From positions 1 to 28,186 of the forward strand of contig DASPWW010000186.1 in assembly GCA_035637595.1 (NCBI GenBank): 28,186 bases of DNA, given 5' to 3'. Each line of letters starts with the position of its first letter. Position 1 is the first letter of the stretch. Below are positions 14,392-22,541 of this stretch, piece by piece. The stretch is from DASPWW01 sp035637595. Its GTDB lineage: Bacteria; Actinomycetota; Thermoleophilia; Solirubrobacterales; 70-9. The position numbers and the translations under genes are program-made. The notes below the pieces were generated by a model. The model was not told the origin of the DNA. It saw only the letters and a list, made by a program, of their open reading frames with translations, and searched no databases.

Positions 14392-15468
14392 TTGAGATCG
14401 AGATCGACCAGCCGGGCGGGCGCGGTCCCCGCCGCATGGCGCCTACGTGCGCCGCTGGCACCAGCGTTGCGTCGCGGGTTCCTTGCCGCGATTCCGGTCG
14501 GCGGTGCGCTGCTCGTGGACCTGGAGATCGACGCCCCGGCGGCGGGAGCGATCTCGACGGGAGCCCTGCTCGCGGGATTCGTCGCCTTCGACGCGCCGCC
14601 ACGAGCGCGCTTTCTGTGGCAAGTCCTCACCGCGCCGGCTATCGGGATGGCCGCCGCGGTCGGTGCGCTGACGGGTGAGACGGCGTGGCTGGCCGTACTC
14701 ACGATGACCCTGTTCGCGTCGGTGGCCGGGTTATCGGTCGCCGTCTCCCCGCGCCTCTCGCTGGCCGCGGCGACGGTCGTGCTCGCCCTGCTGCTTGCCC
14801 AAGGCCTCTCGCTGAACGCGAGCGAGGCGCTCAGCGCGCTGCTTCTGGGCCTCGCAGGGGCCGTGTCGCAAGCCCTGTTCACGCTGCTTGCGGCGTTGCA
14901 TCGCTACACCGGCGGGCCGCTCGACCTTCGAGCGGGGATGCGGCGAGCCGCGCGCGCTGTCCAGGCGAGCATCGACACGCGCTCGCCCAATCTGCGCCAC
15001 GCGCTTCGCTGGGGCGTCGCGCTCGGCATCGGCACGGCGCTCTACCACGCGATCGACCTCGGTGAGCACGGCTACTGGATACCGCTGACGGTGCTGTTCG
15101 TGCTGCGGCCCACGCCCGACGAGACGACCCAGCGGATCGCGATGCGCGCGGTGGGGACGCTCGTGGGGCTCGCCCTTGCGACGCCGCTCGGGGAGCTGCT
15201 CGGCCAGCATCCGATTCCCGACGCGGTGGCGATCGCGACCGCTGCGGCGTTCTCGTTCGCCCTGCTTGCGATCGAGTACGCCCTTTTCACGACCGCGATC
15301 ACCGCGTTCGCCGTTATCGAGGCGCACGCACTGGGCCAGCCGGCGCTCGAGGCCGCCGACGAGCGGGCGCTCGGGACGGCAATGGGCATCGCGGTCGTCG
15401 CGGCCGCGGTCTTTGCCGGACGGCCCCGGCGAGCCGGCCCGCCGCCCGCGGTCACCCCCCGGCCGTAA
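14392..15468 (+). CDS. FUSC family membrane protein (aromatic-acid exporter-like)
   Basis: 358 residues, very hydrophobic, with two banks of four to five helices. The second bank contains LRHALRWGVALGIGTALYHA, then HGYWIPLTVLFVLRPTPDET and RAVGTLVGLALATPLGELL, which is the fusaric-acid-resistance (FUSC_2/YccC-like) signature. This is a half-size member without the long cytosolic domains of AaeB. Members export aromatic acids, or have unknown substrates. The start is uncertain: no ATG or GTG fits, and TTG 14392 is the first allowed codon, giving an arginine-rich N terminus. A TTG at 14467 before the first helix is an alternative. It is divergent from the PspC operon. Confidence 0.82.
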   Translation: MRSRSTSRAGAVPAAWRLRAPLAPALRRGFLAAIPVGGALLVDLEIDAPAAGAISTGALLAGFVAFDAPPRARFLWQVLTAPAIGMAAAVGALTGETAWLAVLTMTLFASVAGLSVAVSPRLSLAAATVVLALLLAQGLSLNASEALSALLLGLAGAVSQALFTLLAALHRYTGGPLDLRAGMRRAARAVQASIDTRSPNLRHALRWGVALGIGTALYHAIDLGEHGYWIPLTVLFVLRPTPDETTQRIAMRAVGTLVGLALATPLGELLGQHPIPDAVAIATAAAFSFALLAIEYALFTTAITAFAVIEAHALGQPALEAADERALGTAMGIAVVAAAVFAGRPRRAGPPPAVTPRP

Positions 15469-15555
15469 GCGCCAGAAGCGGCGCGCCCGACCGGGTCGTC
15501 GACGTGCCGCCTCCGCCCTGGCGTCTGGTCGCCGCCGCGGGGTTCGGCTCAGCCC

Positions 15556-16338
15556 TCACCCCTCGTGCTCGACGCGCTCGAGTGCGTCCGACGTGGAGAG
15601 GTCGAGATGGGGCTGCGAGAGGTCGACGCCCGGCGGAAGCTCGACGTGCAGGTCACTCGAGGGATCGAGTTTCGCCGACAGCGCCTTGCTGCGGCACCCG
15701 AGCACGTGCCCGCCGCGCGCCCGATCATCGGAGATGAAGTGCAGGTGGTAGCCGCTGACCTCGATTCCCTCGCTGTAGTCGGGGAACCTGAAGCCGACGA
15801 TGGTGCCGCGCACGTCCCGGAGCTCGAAGACGCGCTGGTCGCGTACGACCTCGGTGAGGGGTCGGTAGGGGGGACGCTGCCGCGGGACGGAGCGCGCCCT
15901 GACGAGCTCGAATTCTCCGTCGAGCCGCAGGGCGCACGCGGTCGTGCCCCCGGGGAGTTGCTCATCGAGCCGCGCCAGGAGCGGTTCCTGGTCGAGCGGC
16001 TCGTCGATCGAGAGCTCGACGCTCGCCGCGAACGGCACGACCACAGCGAACGGCGTCTTCGCGCGCTCGTCGATCTCGTTTATGTCGCCGTCGATGTCGG
16101 CGCGGAAGAAGCGGCCGTCGAGCGCGATCATCTCCCCGTCGAGGCCGTTCAGCGTCCCCAGCCCGTGGTCGCCATGCTCGGCGAGCTCGCGGAAGCTCAC
16201 GTCGCCGTCATAGGCCCCGTCGAGCAGCGCCGCGATCGTGGAGGCCTGGAACAGGACGTGGGGCTCGTGCTCGGCGTGCAGGTCGCTCCGCCGCAGCGCG
16301 TCGACGTGAAGCGCCGTGGTCAGACGCTCATCTATCAC
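15556..16338 (-). CDS. budA: Alpha-acetolactate decarboxylase
   Basis: 260 residues from GTG 16338. The conserved N-terminal part VLFQASTIAALLDGAYDGDV, then ELAEHGDHGLGTLNGLDGEM and IALDGRFF is diagnostic. So is the C-terminal part with VGFRFPDYSEGIEVSGYHLH and SDDRARGGHVL, whose histidines bind the catalytic zinc. The enzyme converts 2-acetolactate to acetoin, diverting pyruvate away from branched-chain amino acids. No acetolactate synthase or butanediol dehydrogenase is adjacent, so it stands alone. A TTG at 16389 would lengthen the protein by 17 residues; GTG 16338 is preferred because TAGATT ends 8 bases before it. Confidence 0.9.
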   Translation of the reverse strand: MIDERLTTALHVDALRRSDLHAEHEPHVLFQASTIAALLDGAYDGDVSFRELAEHGDHGLGTLNGLDGEMIALDGRFFRADIDGDINEIDERAKTPFAVVVPFAASVELSIDEPLDQEPLLARLDEQLPGGTTACALRLDGEFELVRARSVPRQRPPYRPLTEVVRDQRVFELRDVRGTIVGFRFPDYSEGIEVSGYHLHFISDDRARGGHVLGCRSKALSAKLDPSSDLHVELPPGVDLSQPHLDLSTSDALERVEHEG

Positions 16339-16346
16339 CGCAGCGG

Positions 16347-16352
16347 AATCTA
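16347..16352 (-). promoter_or_regulatory. Putative -10 box (TAGATT) of budA
   Basis: TAGATT on the minus strand, 8 bases before GTG 16338; consistent with a leaderless transcript. Confidence 0.4.
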
Positions 16353-16404
16353 TCGCCGACTTGTGGAAGGATCGTGGCGCAGTGGGCAACGAGCGGAGGT
16401 CGAT

Positions 16405-17082
16405 ATGACAGGTGTGAGCTACAGGCGGATCGGCGGAGCGGCGGGGATCGTCGCGATGGTGTTGCTGGTGGTCGGGTTCCTGCTGCCCGGCGCGCCGCCA
16501 AAGGCGGACGACTCGTTGCAGGAGATCACGAGCTATCTCGTCGACAAGCGGAGCAGCCTGCTCGCCGGGAGCTTCGTGATCGGGCTCGGCATGGGCGCGT
16601 TCCTGGTCTGGCTGAGCGCCCTGCGCGGCCTGCTCGAGGCGGGGGATCGCGACGGGATCCTGCCGCGCGTCGCCTTCGCCGCCGGGGTCGTCGCCGCGGT
16701 GCTCAACACCGCGGGAGCCGCGGTGACCGCCGGGATTGTCTTCGAGGCCGCCGGTCTGGGCGACGCCATTCTCAACCGGGCGCTGTTCGACACCAGCATC
16801 GACCTGTTCACGATCACGGGCTTTCCGATCGCGGTCCTGTTCGCGTCGGCGGCCCTCTCGGCGTCGGCGACGGGGGCCTTGCCGCGCTGGGCGGTTCCGA
16901 CGGGGCTCGTCGTGGCGCTGCTGCAGCTCGTCAGCGTCGTAGGGATCTTCGCGAGCAGCGGGTTCTTCGCCACCGGGGGCGCCTTCGGGTTCATCGCCTT
17001 CGTTCCGGCCGTGGCGTGGGTGATCGCGGTGGGCGTCGTGATGCTCCGCGGCGCGGGCGAGACGCGCGCCTCGACGGCCTGA
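16405..17082 (+). CDS. Six-span hypothetical membrane protein
   Basis: 225 residues from ATG 16405 with SD GGAGG six bases upstream. About six hydrophobic helices: AAGIVAMVLLVVGFLLPG, SSLLAGSFVIGLGMGAFLVW, FAAGVVAAVLNTAGAAVTAG, ITGFPIAVLFASAALSASA, VPTGLVVALLQLVSVVGIFA and FIAFVPAVAWVIAVGVVML. The layout resembles DUF4386-like proteins of unknown function. The same frame is open far upstream (to 15565), but that part is antisense to budA. The TGA stop overlaps the CTG that appears to start the carboxyltransferase, so the two genes probably form an operon. No functional link is obvious. Confidence 0.75.
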   Translation: MTGVSYRRIGGAAGIVAMVLLVVGFLLPGAPPKADDSLQEITSYLVDKRSSLLAGSFVIGLGMGAFLVWLSALRGLLEAGDRDGILPRVAFAAGVVAAVLNTAGAAVTAGIVFEAAGLGDAILNRALFDTSIDLFTITGFPIAVLFASAALSASATGALPRWAVPTGLVVALLQLVSVVGIFASSGFFATGGAFGFIAFVPAVAWVIAVGVVMLRGAGETRASTA

Positions 17083-18668
17083 TCGCGACCCCCCCCGGCG
17101 ACACCGAGGACGCGTCCCGCGCCGACCTCGCCGAGGCGCTGGAGCGCCGGGCGCTGACCCGTGACGAGGCGCGGCCCGAGACCGTCGAGCGGCGCCACGC
17201 CGCCGGCCGCCGCACGGCGCGAGAGAACATCGCCGACCTCGTCGATTCGGATAGCTTCGTCGAGTACGGCGCGCTTGCGATCGCCGCGCAGCGCGCGCGC
17301 CGCGAGCTTCGCGAGCTGCTCGAGCGCACTCCCGCCGATGGCCTCGTCGCCGGCGTCGGCCGTATCAACGGCGACCAATTCGGCGATCACAGCGCCTGCG
17401 CGGTGCTCTCCTACGACTACACGGTGCTCGCCGGCACCCAGGGTGCGATCGGACACCGCAAGAAGGACAGGCTCTTCGAGCTGATCGAGCGGATGAGGCT
17501 CCCGACCGTGTTCTTCGCCGAGGGCGGGGGCGGTCGGCCGGGGGACACGGACTACGCGGTCGTATCGGCTCTCGAGACCCGCGCCTTCGCGCTCTGGGCC
17601 CGCCTTTCGGGGCTGGTGCCGCGGATCGCCGTCGTCGCGGGACGGTGCTTCGCCGGCAACGCCGTGATCGCCGGCTGCTCGGACCTGATCGTCGCCACGC
17701 GCGACGTCTCGCTGGGGATGGGCGGGCCGGCGATGATCGCCGGGGGCGGCCTGGGAGAGGTCGACCCCGACGAGGTCGGCCCGCTCGAGATGCAGGCCCG
17801 CAACGGTGTCGTCGACATCGCGGTCGCCGACGAGCCCGAGGCGGTCGCCGTGACCAAGCGGCTCGTCTCATACTTCCAGGGCGCCACGGCGCCCGGCGAG
17901 GAGCTGGATCAGAAGCGGCTTCGCGACCTCGTGCCCGAGCGCCGGCGGCGCGCCTACGACGTCCGACCGGTGATCGAGATTCTCGCCGACGCGGGCTCGG
18001 TGACGTTCCTGCGCGAGCAGTTCGCGCCGGGAATGGTGACCGCGCTGGCGCGGATCGAGGGGCGCCCGCTCGGGGTCGTCGCCAACAACTCGATGCACCT
18101 CGCCGGGGCGATCACCAGCGAGGGTGCCGACAAGGCCGCCCGATTCATGCAGCTCTGCGATGCGTTTGGGCTGCCGCTCGTCTCGCTGATCGACACGCCC
18201 GGAATGATGGTCGGCCCCGACGCCGAGGCGACCGCGCTCGTGCGCCACTGCTCGCGCCTGTTTCTGACCGGTGCCGCGCTGGAGGTGCCGTTCGTCGCCG
18301 TGATCCTGCGCAAGGCCTACGGGCTCGGCGCCCAGGCGATGGCGGCGGGAAGCATGCACGAGCCGCTGCTGACCGTCGGCTGGCCGACGGCCGAGCTCGG
18401 CGCGATGGGCCTCGAGGGGGCGGTGCGGCTCGGCTTCCGGCGCGAGCTGGAGGCGATCGACGACGCGTCGGAGCGCGAGGCGCGAGTTCAGGCGCTTACC
18501 GCCGCCGCACACGACCACGCCAAGGCGCTCAACGCCGCGACCCTGTTCGAGCTCGACGACGTCATCGACCCCGCCGAGACGCGACGCGCGATCAGCTCGA
18601 CGCTCGCCGCGGCCGCCTCGCCCGGTCCGCCGCGGCCGGGGGACCGCCGTTTCGTCGACGCGTGGTAG
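17079..18668 (+). CDS. Acyl-CoA carboxylase, carboxyltransferase (beta) subunit
   Basis: About 529 residues. The N domain has ERRHAAGRRTARENIADLVD, then DSDSFVEYG, a first acyl-CoA site around FFAEGGGGRPGD and GRCFAGNAVIAGCSDLIVAT, and SLGMGGPAMIAGGGLGEV. The C domain has ITSEGADKAARFMQLCDAFG, LPLVSLIDTPGMMVG and LRKAYGLGAQAMAAGSMHE. These identify the biotin-dependent carboxyltransferase family (propionyl-, acetyl- or methylcrotonyl-CoA). No biotin carboxylase or biotinyl-carrier gene lies nearby, so the partner is elsewhere. The only start consistent with full length is CTG 17079, which overlaps the preceding TGA (CTGA), copying the ATGA and GTGA overlaps seen elsewhere here. The next GTG in frame is over 100 codons downstream. 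Confidence 0.88.
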   Translation: MIATPPGDTEDASRADLAEALERRALTRDEARPETVERRHAAGRRTARENIADLVDSDSFVEYGALAIAAQRARRELRELLERTPADGLVAGVGRINGDQFGDHSACAVLSYDYTVLAGTQGAIGHRKKDRLFELIERMRLPTVFFAEGGGGRPGDTDYAVVSALETRAFALWARLSGLVPRIAVVAGRCFAGNAVIAGCSDLIVATRDVSLGMGGPAMIAGGGLGEVDPDEVGPLEMQARNGVVDIAVADEPEAVAVTKRLVSYFQGATAPGEELDQKRLRDLVPERRRRAYDVRPVIEILADAGSVTFLREQFAPGMVTALARIEGRPLGVVANNSMHLAGAITSEGADKAARFMQLCDAFGLPLVSLIDTPGMMVGPDAEATALVRHCSRLFLTGAALEVPFVAVILRKAYGLGAQAMAAGSMHEPLLTVGWPTAELGAMGLEGAVRLGFRRELEAIDDASEREARVQALTAAAHDHAKALNAATLFELDDVIDPAETRRAISSTLAAAASPGPPRPGDRRFVDAW

Positions 18669-18696
18669 CGCGTTCGGGCCGCCGCCAGGATCCGCG

Positions 18697-20481
18697 GTGC
18701 CCGTGAGGATCGAGCGCACCGAGGTCGGACGCCGCGAGCTTGCCCTGCTCGTCGCGGGCGCGTGCCTGCTCTCGGTCGTCATGCACTGGCCGCTCGTGCT
18801 CCACCTCGGCACCGACGTGCCCAAGGATCTCGGCGACCCGCTGGTTCAGAGCTGGCAGGTGGCGTGGGATGGCAACGCGCTCGCTCATCAGCCGCTCGAC
18901 TTCTTCCAGGCCAACCAGTTCTGGCCGCTTCGCGACACGCTCGCGTTCTCGGATGCCCTGATCGGCTACGCGCCGGCGGGCCTGATCGGCTCGGGGCCCG
19001 AGGCATCGGTGGCGCGCTACGACGTCCTGTTCCTGCTTGCCTACGCGCTGGCCTTCGTCGGCGCGTATCTGCTCGCCCGCGAGCTCGGCGTCGGATACGT
19101 GGGCGCCGCGGTGGCTGGGGCCGCGTTCGCCTTCGCGCCGTTCCGCCTCGAGCAGGACGGCCACATGCACATCATCTCGAGCGGCGGGATCCCGCTCGCC
19201 CTCGCGCTCGGGATTCGCGGTTACCGGCTGGGCCGTCCCTGGGTCGTGGTCGCCGGGTTCTGCGTTGCGGCGTGGCAGGTGTCGCTCGGTTTCTCGCTCG
19301 GATTGCCGCTCGCCTATCTGATCGCGGTTCTGGGCCTGCTCGCCGCCGTGCGCTGGGTGCGGGCGGGCCGCCCGTCCGTCCCGCGCTCCCTGGCGATCGC
19401 GACATTGGCCGGCGCGCTGGTCTTCGCCGGCACCGCCGTGCTGTTGAGCCGACCGTACGCCAGGGTCCAGGAGGAGCACCCGAACATCCGGCGAAGCGCC
19501 GAGACCGTCGAGAACTTCTCGGGACCACCCGAGGTGTTCCTGGTCGCGCCGGACGAGAACGCGCTGTGGGGAGGCGCAACGGCGGGCCTGCGCGACGGAC
19601 TCGAGAACGTCCCCGAGAAGACGCTGTTCCCTGGCCTGGTGACGGTCGCGCTGGCCCTCGGCGGGCTCGTCGCGGCGGTCCTGCCGCGTGGCCTGCGGAT
19701 CGGCCTGGGTCTCGGCGTGCTGGTCGTGTCGGTGCTGGCGCTCGGCTTTCAGACCGAAGACGGGCTGCTATGGCCGTACCGGATCGCCTACGAGGCGCTG
19801 CCCGGAGTGGACGGGATCAGGGCCCCGGGGAGGCTGGTCACCTTCTCCTCGCTGGGCCTCGCGCTGCTCGCCGGCGCCGGCGCGGAGGCCGCCCGACGGT
19901 GGCTGACCGCTCGCGGCTCGGCGCGCGCTCCAGGTGGGGGACGGCGCTGGGGCCTCGCTCCGGCGGCCCCGGCCGCGTTCGCCGCGGTCCTCGTGCTCGG
20001 CGTCGTCGTCGAGGGCCGTGGATTGCCGTTCGATCCCTTCGACGATCAGGCCCAGCCGGCCGTCCCGGAAGCGCCGGCGAGCTTCGCGGCGATCCCCGCC
20101 CCGCAGCTCCACCTGCCCGCCGAGCGGCCCGAGGACAACCGGCGCTACCTGCTGTGGTCGACGGACGGATTCCCGGCCACGGTCAATGGCCGCTCGAGCC
20201 TCGACCCTGTCTTCACGGCGCAGCTGATCGCCGCGGTGCGCGGGTTTCCCGATGCCGCCTCGGTCGAGCTGCTGCAGCGGCTCGGCGTGCGCAGCGTGGT
20301 CCTGCATCCCCGGCGCGCCGCCGGGACGCCGTGGGAGCGGGCGGTGCAGCATCCGGTCGCAGGCCTGCCGCTCGAGCGGGAGCGGAAAGGCGACGTCGTG
20401 GTCTACGAGATTCTGTCGCCGAGCGCCGGGGCGGGCACGGCGATAGCCGCCAGCGCGGTCTCGGAGCGCCGCTCGCGGTAG
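18697..20481 (+). CDS. Polytopic membrane protein, GT-C glycosyltransferase-like
   Basis: 594 residues with a short basic N terminus, a first helix (ELALLVAGACLLSVVMHWPL) and a large extracytoplasmic loop rich in D, W and Q (DVPKDLGDPLVQSWQVAWDG). Eight to ten more helices follow up to about residue 430, then a soluble C-terminal portion of about 150 residues. A first loop with acidic residues and a C-terminal domain outside the membrane is the plan of GT-C enzymes and YfhO-type proteins, which transfer sugars from lipid carriers. GTG 18697 has AGGA upstream; GTG 18703 is close. The last 79 bases overlap the 3' end of the opposite gene. Acceptor and donor unknown. Confidence 0.72.
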   Translation: MPVRIERTEVGRRELALLVAGACLLSVVMHWPLVLHLGTDVPKDLGDPLVQSWQVAWDGNALAHQPLDFFQANQFWPLRDTLAFSDALIGYAPAGLIGSGPEASVARYDVLFLLAYALAFVGAYLLARELGVGYVGAAVAGAAFAFAPFRLEQDGHMHIISSGGIPLALALGIRGYRLGRPWVVVAGFCVAAWQVSLGFSLGLPLAYLIAVLGLLAAVRWVRAGRPSVPRSLAIATLAGALVFAGTAVLLSRPYARVQEEHPNIRRSAETVENFSGPPEVFLVAPDENALWGGATAGLRDGLENVPEKTLFPGLVTVALALGGLVAAVLPRGLRIGLGLGVLVVSVLALGFQTEDGLLWPYRIAYEALPGVDGIRAPGRLVTFSSLGLALLAGAGAEAARRWLTARGSARAPGGGRRWGLAPAAPAAFAAVLVLGVVVEGRGLPFDPFDDQAQPAVPEAPASFAAIPAPQLHLPAERPEDNRRYLLWSTDGFPATVNGRSSLDPVFTAQLIAAVRGFPDAASVELLQRLGVRSVVLHPRRAAGTPWERAVQHPVAGLPLERERKGDVVVYEILSPSAGAGTAIAASAVSERRSR

Positions 20482-22121
20482 CGCAGAATCCCCAGCGTCA
20501 GCGCCGAGACCAGCGCGCTGCCGGCGATCAGGACCAGCGTCGCTGCGCCCCCGGATAGCGGCGTCGCAGGGTCTCCGGCGAGCGTCGGGCCGACCGCGGC
20601 AAGCGCGGCCCAGGCGGCGAGCAGCCCGAGCGGGCCCCGCAGGTCGCCCACTCGCATCCGCGGCGTCGCCGCGGCGGCGAGCGCCACCGCCGCCCCGACC
20701 GCCGCCAGCACCGGCACCATGGCCAGCCACGCGTCGTGAACGCCGAACGCGGTGAGGACGGTGTGCTCCAGCTCTCCGTCGTGAAGGCGATCGACCCACG
20801 TCGAGGTCGACTCCTCGCCGATCAGGGGATGGGTGAGCGCCGCGGCGAGCATGAAGACCGCGGACGGGATCGCCAGCGCCAGGGTGTGGGCCGGCCAGCG
20901 CCTCCAGGCGACGGCGAGGCCGAGCGCCAGGAAGGGCAGGGTCGGGATCAGGAAGCGGGGCCCCGAGGTGCCGCCCCCGAAGGGCAGCCAGTAGCCGGCG
21001 TCGTACAGGAAGTAGAGGGCGGCGATGACAAGGATCACGTTGGCCTCGGCGCGATGGACGCGGCGGCGCATGGCAAGGGTCCCGGCGATCCCCATCGCCA
21101 GCACCGGGGTCAGGGTCAGCAATCCCCGTCCCGAGAGCAGCAGGTCGAGGGCGGCGCCCGGCCTGGGCGCCGAGATCCCGAAGAAGCCGCCGTCGTTGAG
21201 CCCCACGACCGCGTGGCCGGTCAGGCCCTGGATCGCGACCGCGTCCCCGTAGGCGAACTGAAGCGGCGATCCGAATGCCCACTGGTTGAAAGCCAGAACC
21301 GGCGCCGCGCCCAGCACAGCGCCGGCCGCGTACGCCACACCCCGCGGCAGCCGTGGTCGCGATCCGGACAGCGTGTAGACGAACAGGACCGCGCCGACGA
21401 GCCCGAGCGGGTACTCGAAGCTGACGGCGAGCCCGGCGAGCAGTCCCGCGAGGGCGACTCGCGCCCGACGGGGCGGTCCATGGCGCTCGCGGTACAGCAG
21501 CGCGAAGGCCGCGAATCCGAGCGTCGCGGCGAACACGTGCGGGAAGTACTCGGAGGCGAAGGTCATCATGATCGTGGCGAGCCCGAGGGTCAGCACCGCG
21601 ACCGTCCCAAAGCGCGGCTCGAGACGGTCGCCGAGCGAGCGGACCAGGAGCAGCATCACAACCGCGGGAGCGACCGCCCCGATCAGGGTCAGCGCCCAGA
21701 CGATCGGCGTCCCCAGCTCGATCCTGTCGTTGACACGCGTGGCGCGCGCCTCGCTGTAACCGTGCTCGAAGTAGGGCGGCTCCGCGTAGGGCCGCCAGCG
21801 CTCGTGCGCCGACTCGCGGACGTTGTCGACCGCGGAGGCGGCGGCCTTTCGGGCTCCGGCTGCGTCGAGCGCCAGGTACGCGGGCAGGGTCGCCACGGCG
21901 AGCCCGGGCGCCTTGACGGAGTAGAAGTGACCGTCGATCCACGCCTTGTCCTTCGTCTCCCAGTGCCAGCGATCGATCTCGGCGTGGCCATCCGCCAGCG
22001 CCCGCACCTGGGCATAGCTGGCGAGCTGGGCCCACCCCATGGCGTGCATGACGAGCGCCCACCCGATCGCGAGGGCGATGATTGCGGCGATTCCGGATCG
22101 GGTGTCAAGACGGGAGCGCAA
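20403..22121 (-). CDS. Polytopic membrane protein, GT39/GT-C-like
   Basis: 572 residues from TTG 22121. The first helix (GIAAIIALAIGWALVMHAMG) is followed by a loop with ALADGHAEIDRWHWETKD and then GHFYSVKAPGLAVATLPAYL. The short KAPG element after an acidic loop resembles the first-loop motifs of dolichyl-phosphate-mannose-type GT-C enzymes. About ten more helices follow, including YLPF-type loops such as GYWLPFGGGTSGPRFLIPTL. TAGGCT ends 8 bases before the TTG, giving the start; the frame stays open to 22463, but that stretch is antisense to the neighbouring gene. It probably works on cell-envelope glycans. It converges on and overlaps the other GT-C-like gene. Confidence 0.74.
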   Translation of the reverse strand: MRSRLDTRSGIAAIIALAIGWALVMHAMGWAQLASYAQVRALADGHAEIDRWHWETKDKAWIDGHFYSVKAPGLAVATLPAYLALDAAGARKAAASAVDNVRESAHERWRPYAEPPYFEHGYSEARATRVNDRIELGTPIVWALTLIGAVAPAVVMLLLVRSLGDRLEPRFGTVAVLTLGLATIMMTFASEYFPHVFAATLGFAAFALLYRERHGPPRRARVALAGLLAGLAVSFEYPLGLVGAVLFVYTLSGSRPRLPRGVAYAAGAVLGAAPVLAFNQWAFGSPLQFAYGDAVAIQGLTGHAVVGLNDGGFFGISAPRPGAALDLLLSGRGLLTLTPVLAMGIAGTLAMRRRVHRAEANVILVIAALYFLYDAGYWLPFGGGTSGPRFLIPTLPFLALGLAVAWRRWPAHTLALAIPSAVFMLAAALTHPLIGEESTSTWVDRLHDGELEHTVLTAFGVHDAWLAMVPVLAAVGAAVALAAAATPRMRVGDLRGPLGLLAAWAALAAVGPTLAGDPATPLSGGAATLVLIAGSALVSALTLGILRYRERRSETALAAIAVPAPALGDRIS

Positions 22122-22129
22122 GGGCTCGC

Positions 22130-22135
22130 AGCCTA
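22130..22135 (-). promoter_or_regulatory. Putative -10 box (TAGGCT) of GT39-like gene
   Basis: TAGGCT on the minus strand, 8 bases before TTG 22121, partly inside the palindrome at 22133-22148. Confidence 0.4.
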
Positions 22136-22148
22136 GTGGTCCCACTAG
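22133..22148. repeat. Inverted repeat CTAGTGG-TC-CCACTAG (likely operator)
   Basis: Perfect 7-base arms with a 2-base centre, in the 90-base divergent region between the GT39-like gene and the ABM-fold gene. It overlaps the putative leftward -10 box and precedes the rightward one by 18 bases, as expected for a repressor site. Confidence 0.5.
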
Positions 22149-22166
22149 CCACCGTCGCCGTGGTAG

Positions 22167-22172
22167 TAGCGT
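22167..22172 (+). promoter_or_regulatory. Putative -10 box (TAGCGT) of ABM-fold gene
   Basis: TAGCGT lies 39 bases before ATG 22212, which has its own strong SD (AAGGAGG); a leadered transcript. Confidence 0.35.
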
Positions 22173-22211
22173 CTGATCGAGGCACTTGCCGGTCGAGAGA
22201 AGGAGGTCGCG

Positions 22212-22541
22212 ATGGTTGCGCGGGTGACGCAGGTTCAGGTCAAGCCGGAGGACGTGGCGGAATCGGTGCGGCTGTTCGACGAATCCGTGATCCCCGCGGC
22301 GGAGCAGGAGGAGGGCTTCATGGGCGTCCTGCTGCTGACCCGCGAGGACGGGCGCGCCCTCGTGATCGACCTCTGTGACACGGTCGAGAACCTGCGGGCC
22401 AACGAGGCCAGCGGCTTCTACCAGACGCAGGTGGCGAAGTTCGCGGACAAGATCGTCGAGCACCCCTCGCGCGAGTTCTTCGACGTGCCGGTCGCCAGGG
22501 GCGTGCGCGGCGGCCCCGAGCTACTGGACGCGGTCGAGTAG
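22212..22541 (+). CDS. ABM-fold (antibiotic biosynthesis monooxygenase-like) small protein
   Basis: 109 residues with a strong SD (AAGGAGG, 6 bases before ATG). VARVTQVQVKPEDVAESVRL, then VIPAAEQEEGFMGVLLLTRE and ALVIDLCDTVENLRANEAS follow the beta-alpha-beta pattern of dimeric ferredoxin-like ABM proteins. These act as small monooxygenases, haem-binding proteins or stress proteins. No catalytic residue can be assigned. Its last 21 bases overlap the 3' end of the convergent oxidase gene. The preceding palindrome suggests it is regulated. Confidence 0.75.
   Translation: MVARVTQVQVKPEDVAESVRLFDESVIPAAEQEEGFMGVLLLTREDGRALVIDLCDTVENLRANEASGFYQTQVAKFADKIVEHPSREFFDVPVARGVRGGPELLDAVE

Noticed and set aside
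15565..16404. Rightward open frame before the six-span protein (total 505 residues)
   Set aside because: Antisense to budA. The membrane protein has its own SD and ATG at 16405.
16374..17078. Upstream extension of the carboxyltransferase frame
   Set aside because: Arginine/glycine-rich shadow of the membrane-protein gene; the family N terminus begins after 17079.
20736..22136. 466-residue rightward frame
   Set aside because: Shadow of the GT39-like gene, charged low-complexity composition, no start context.
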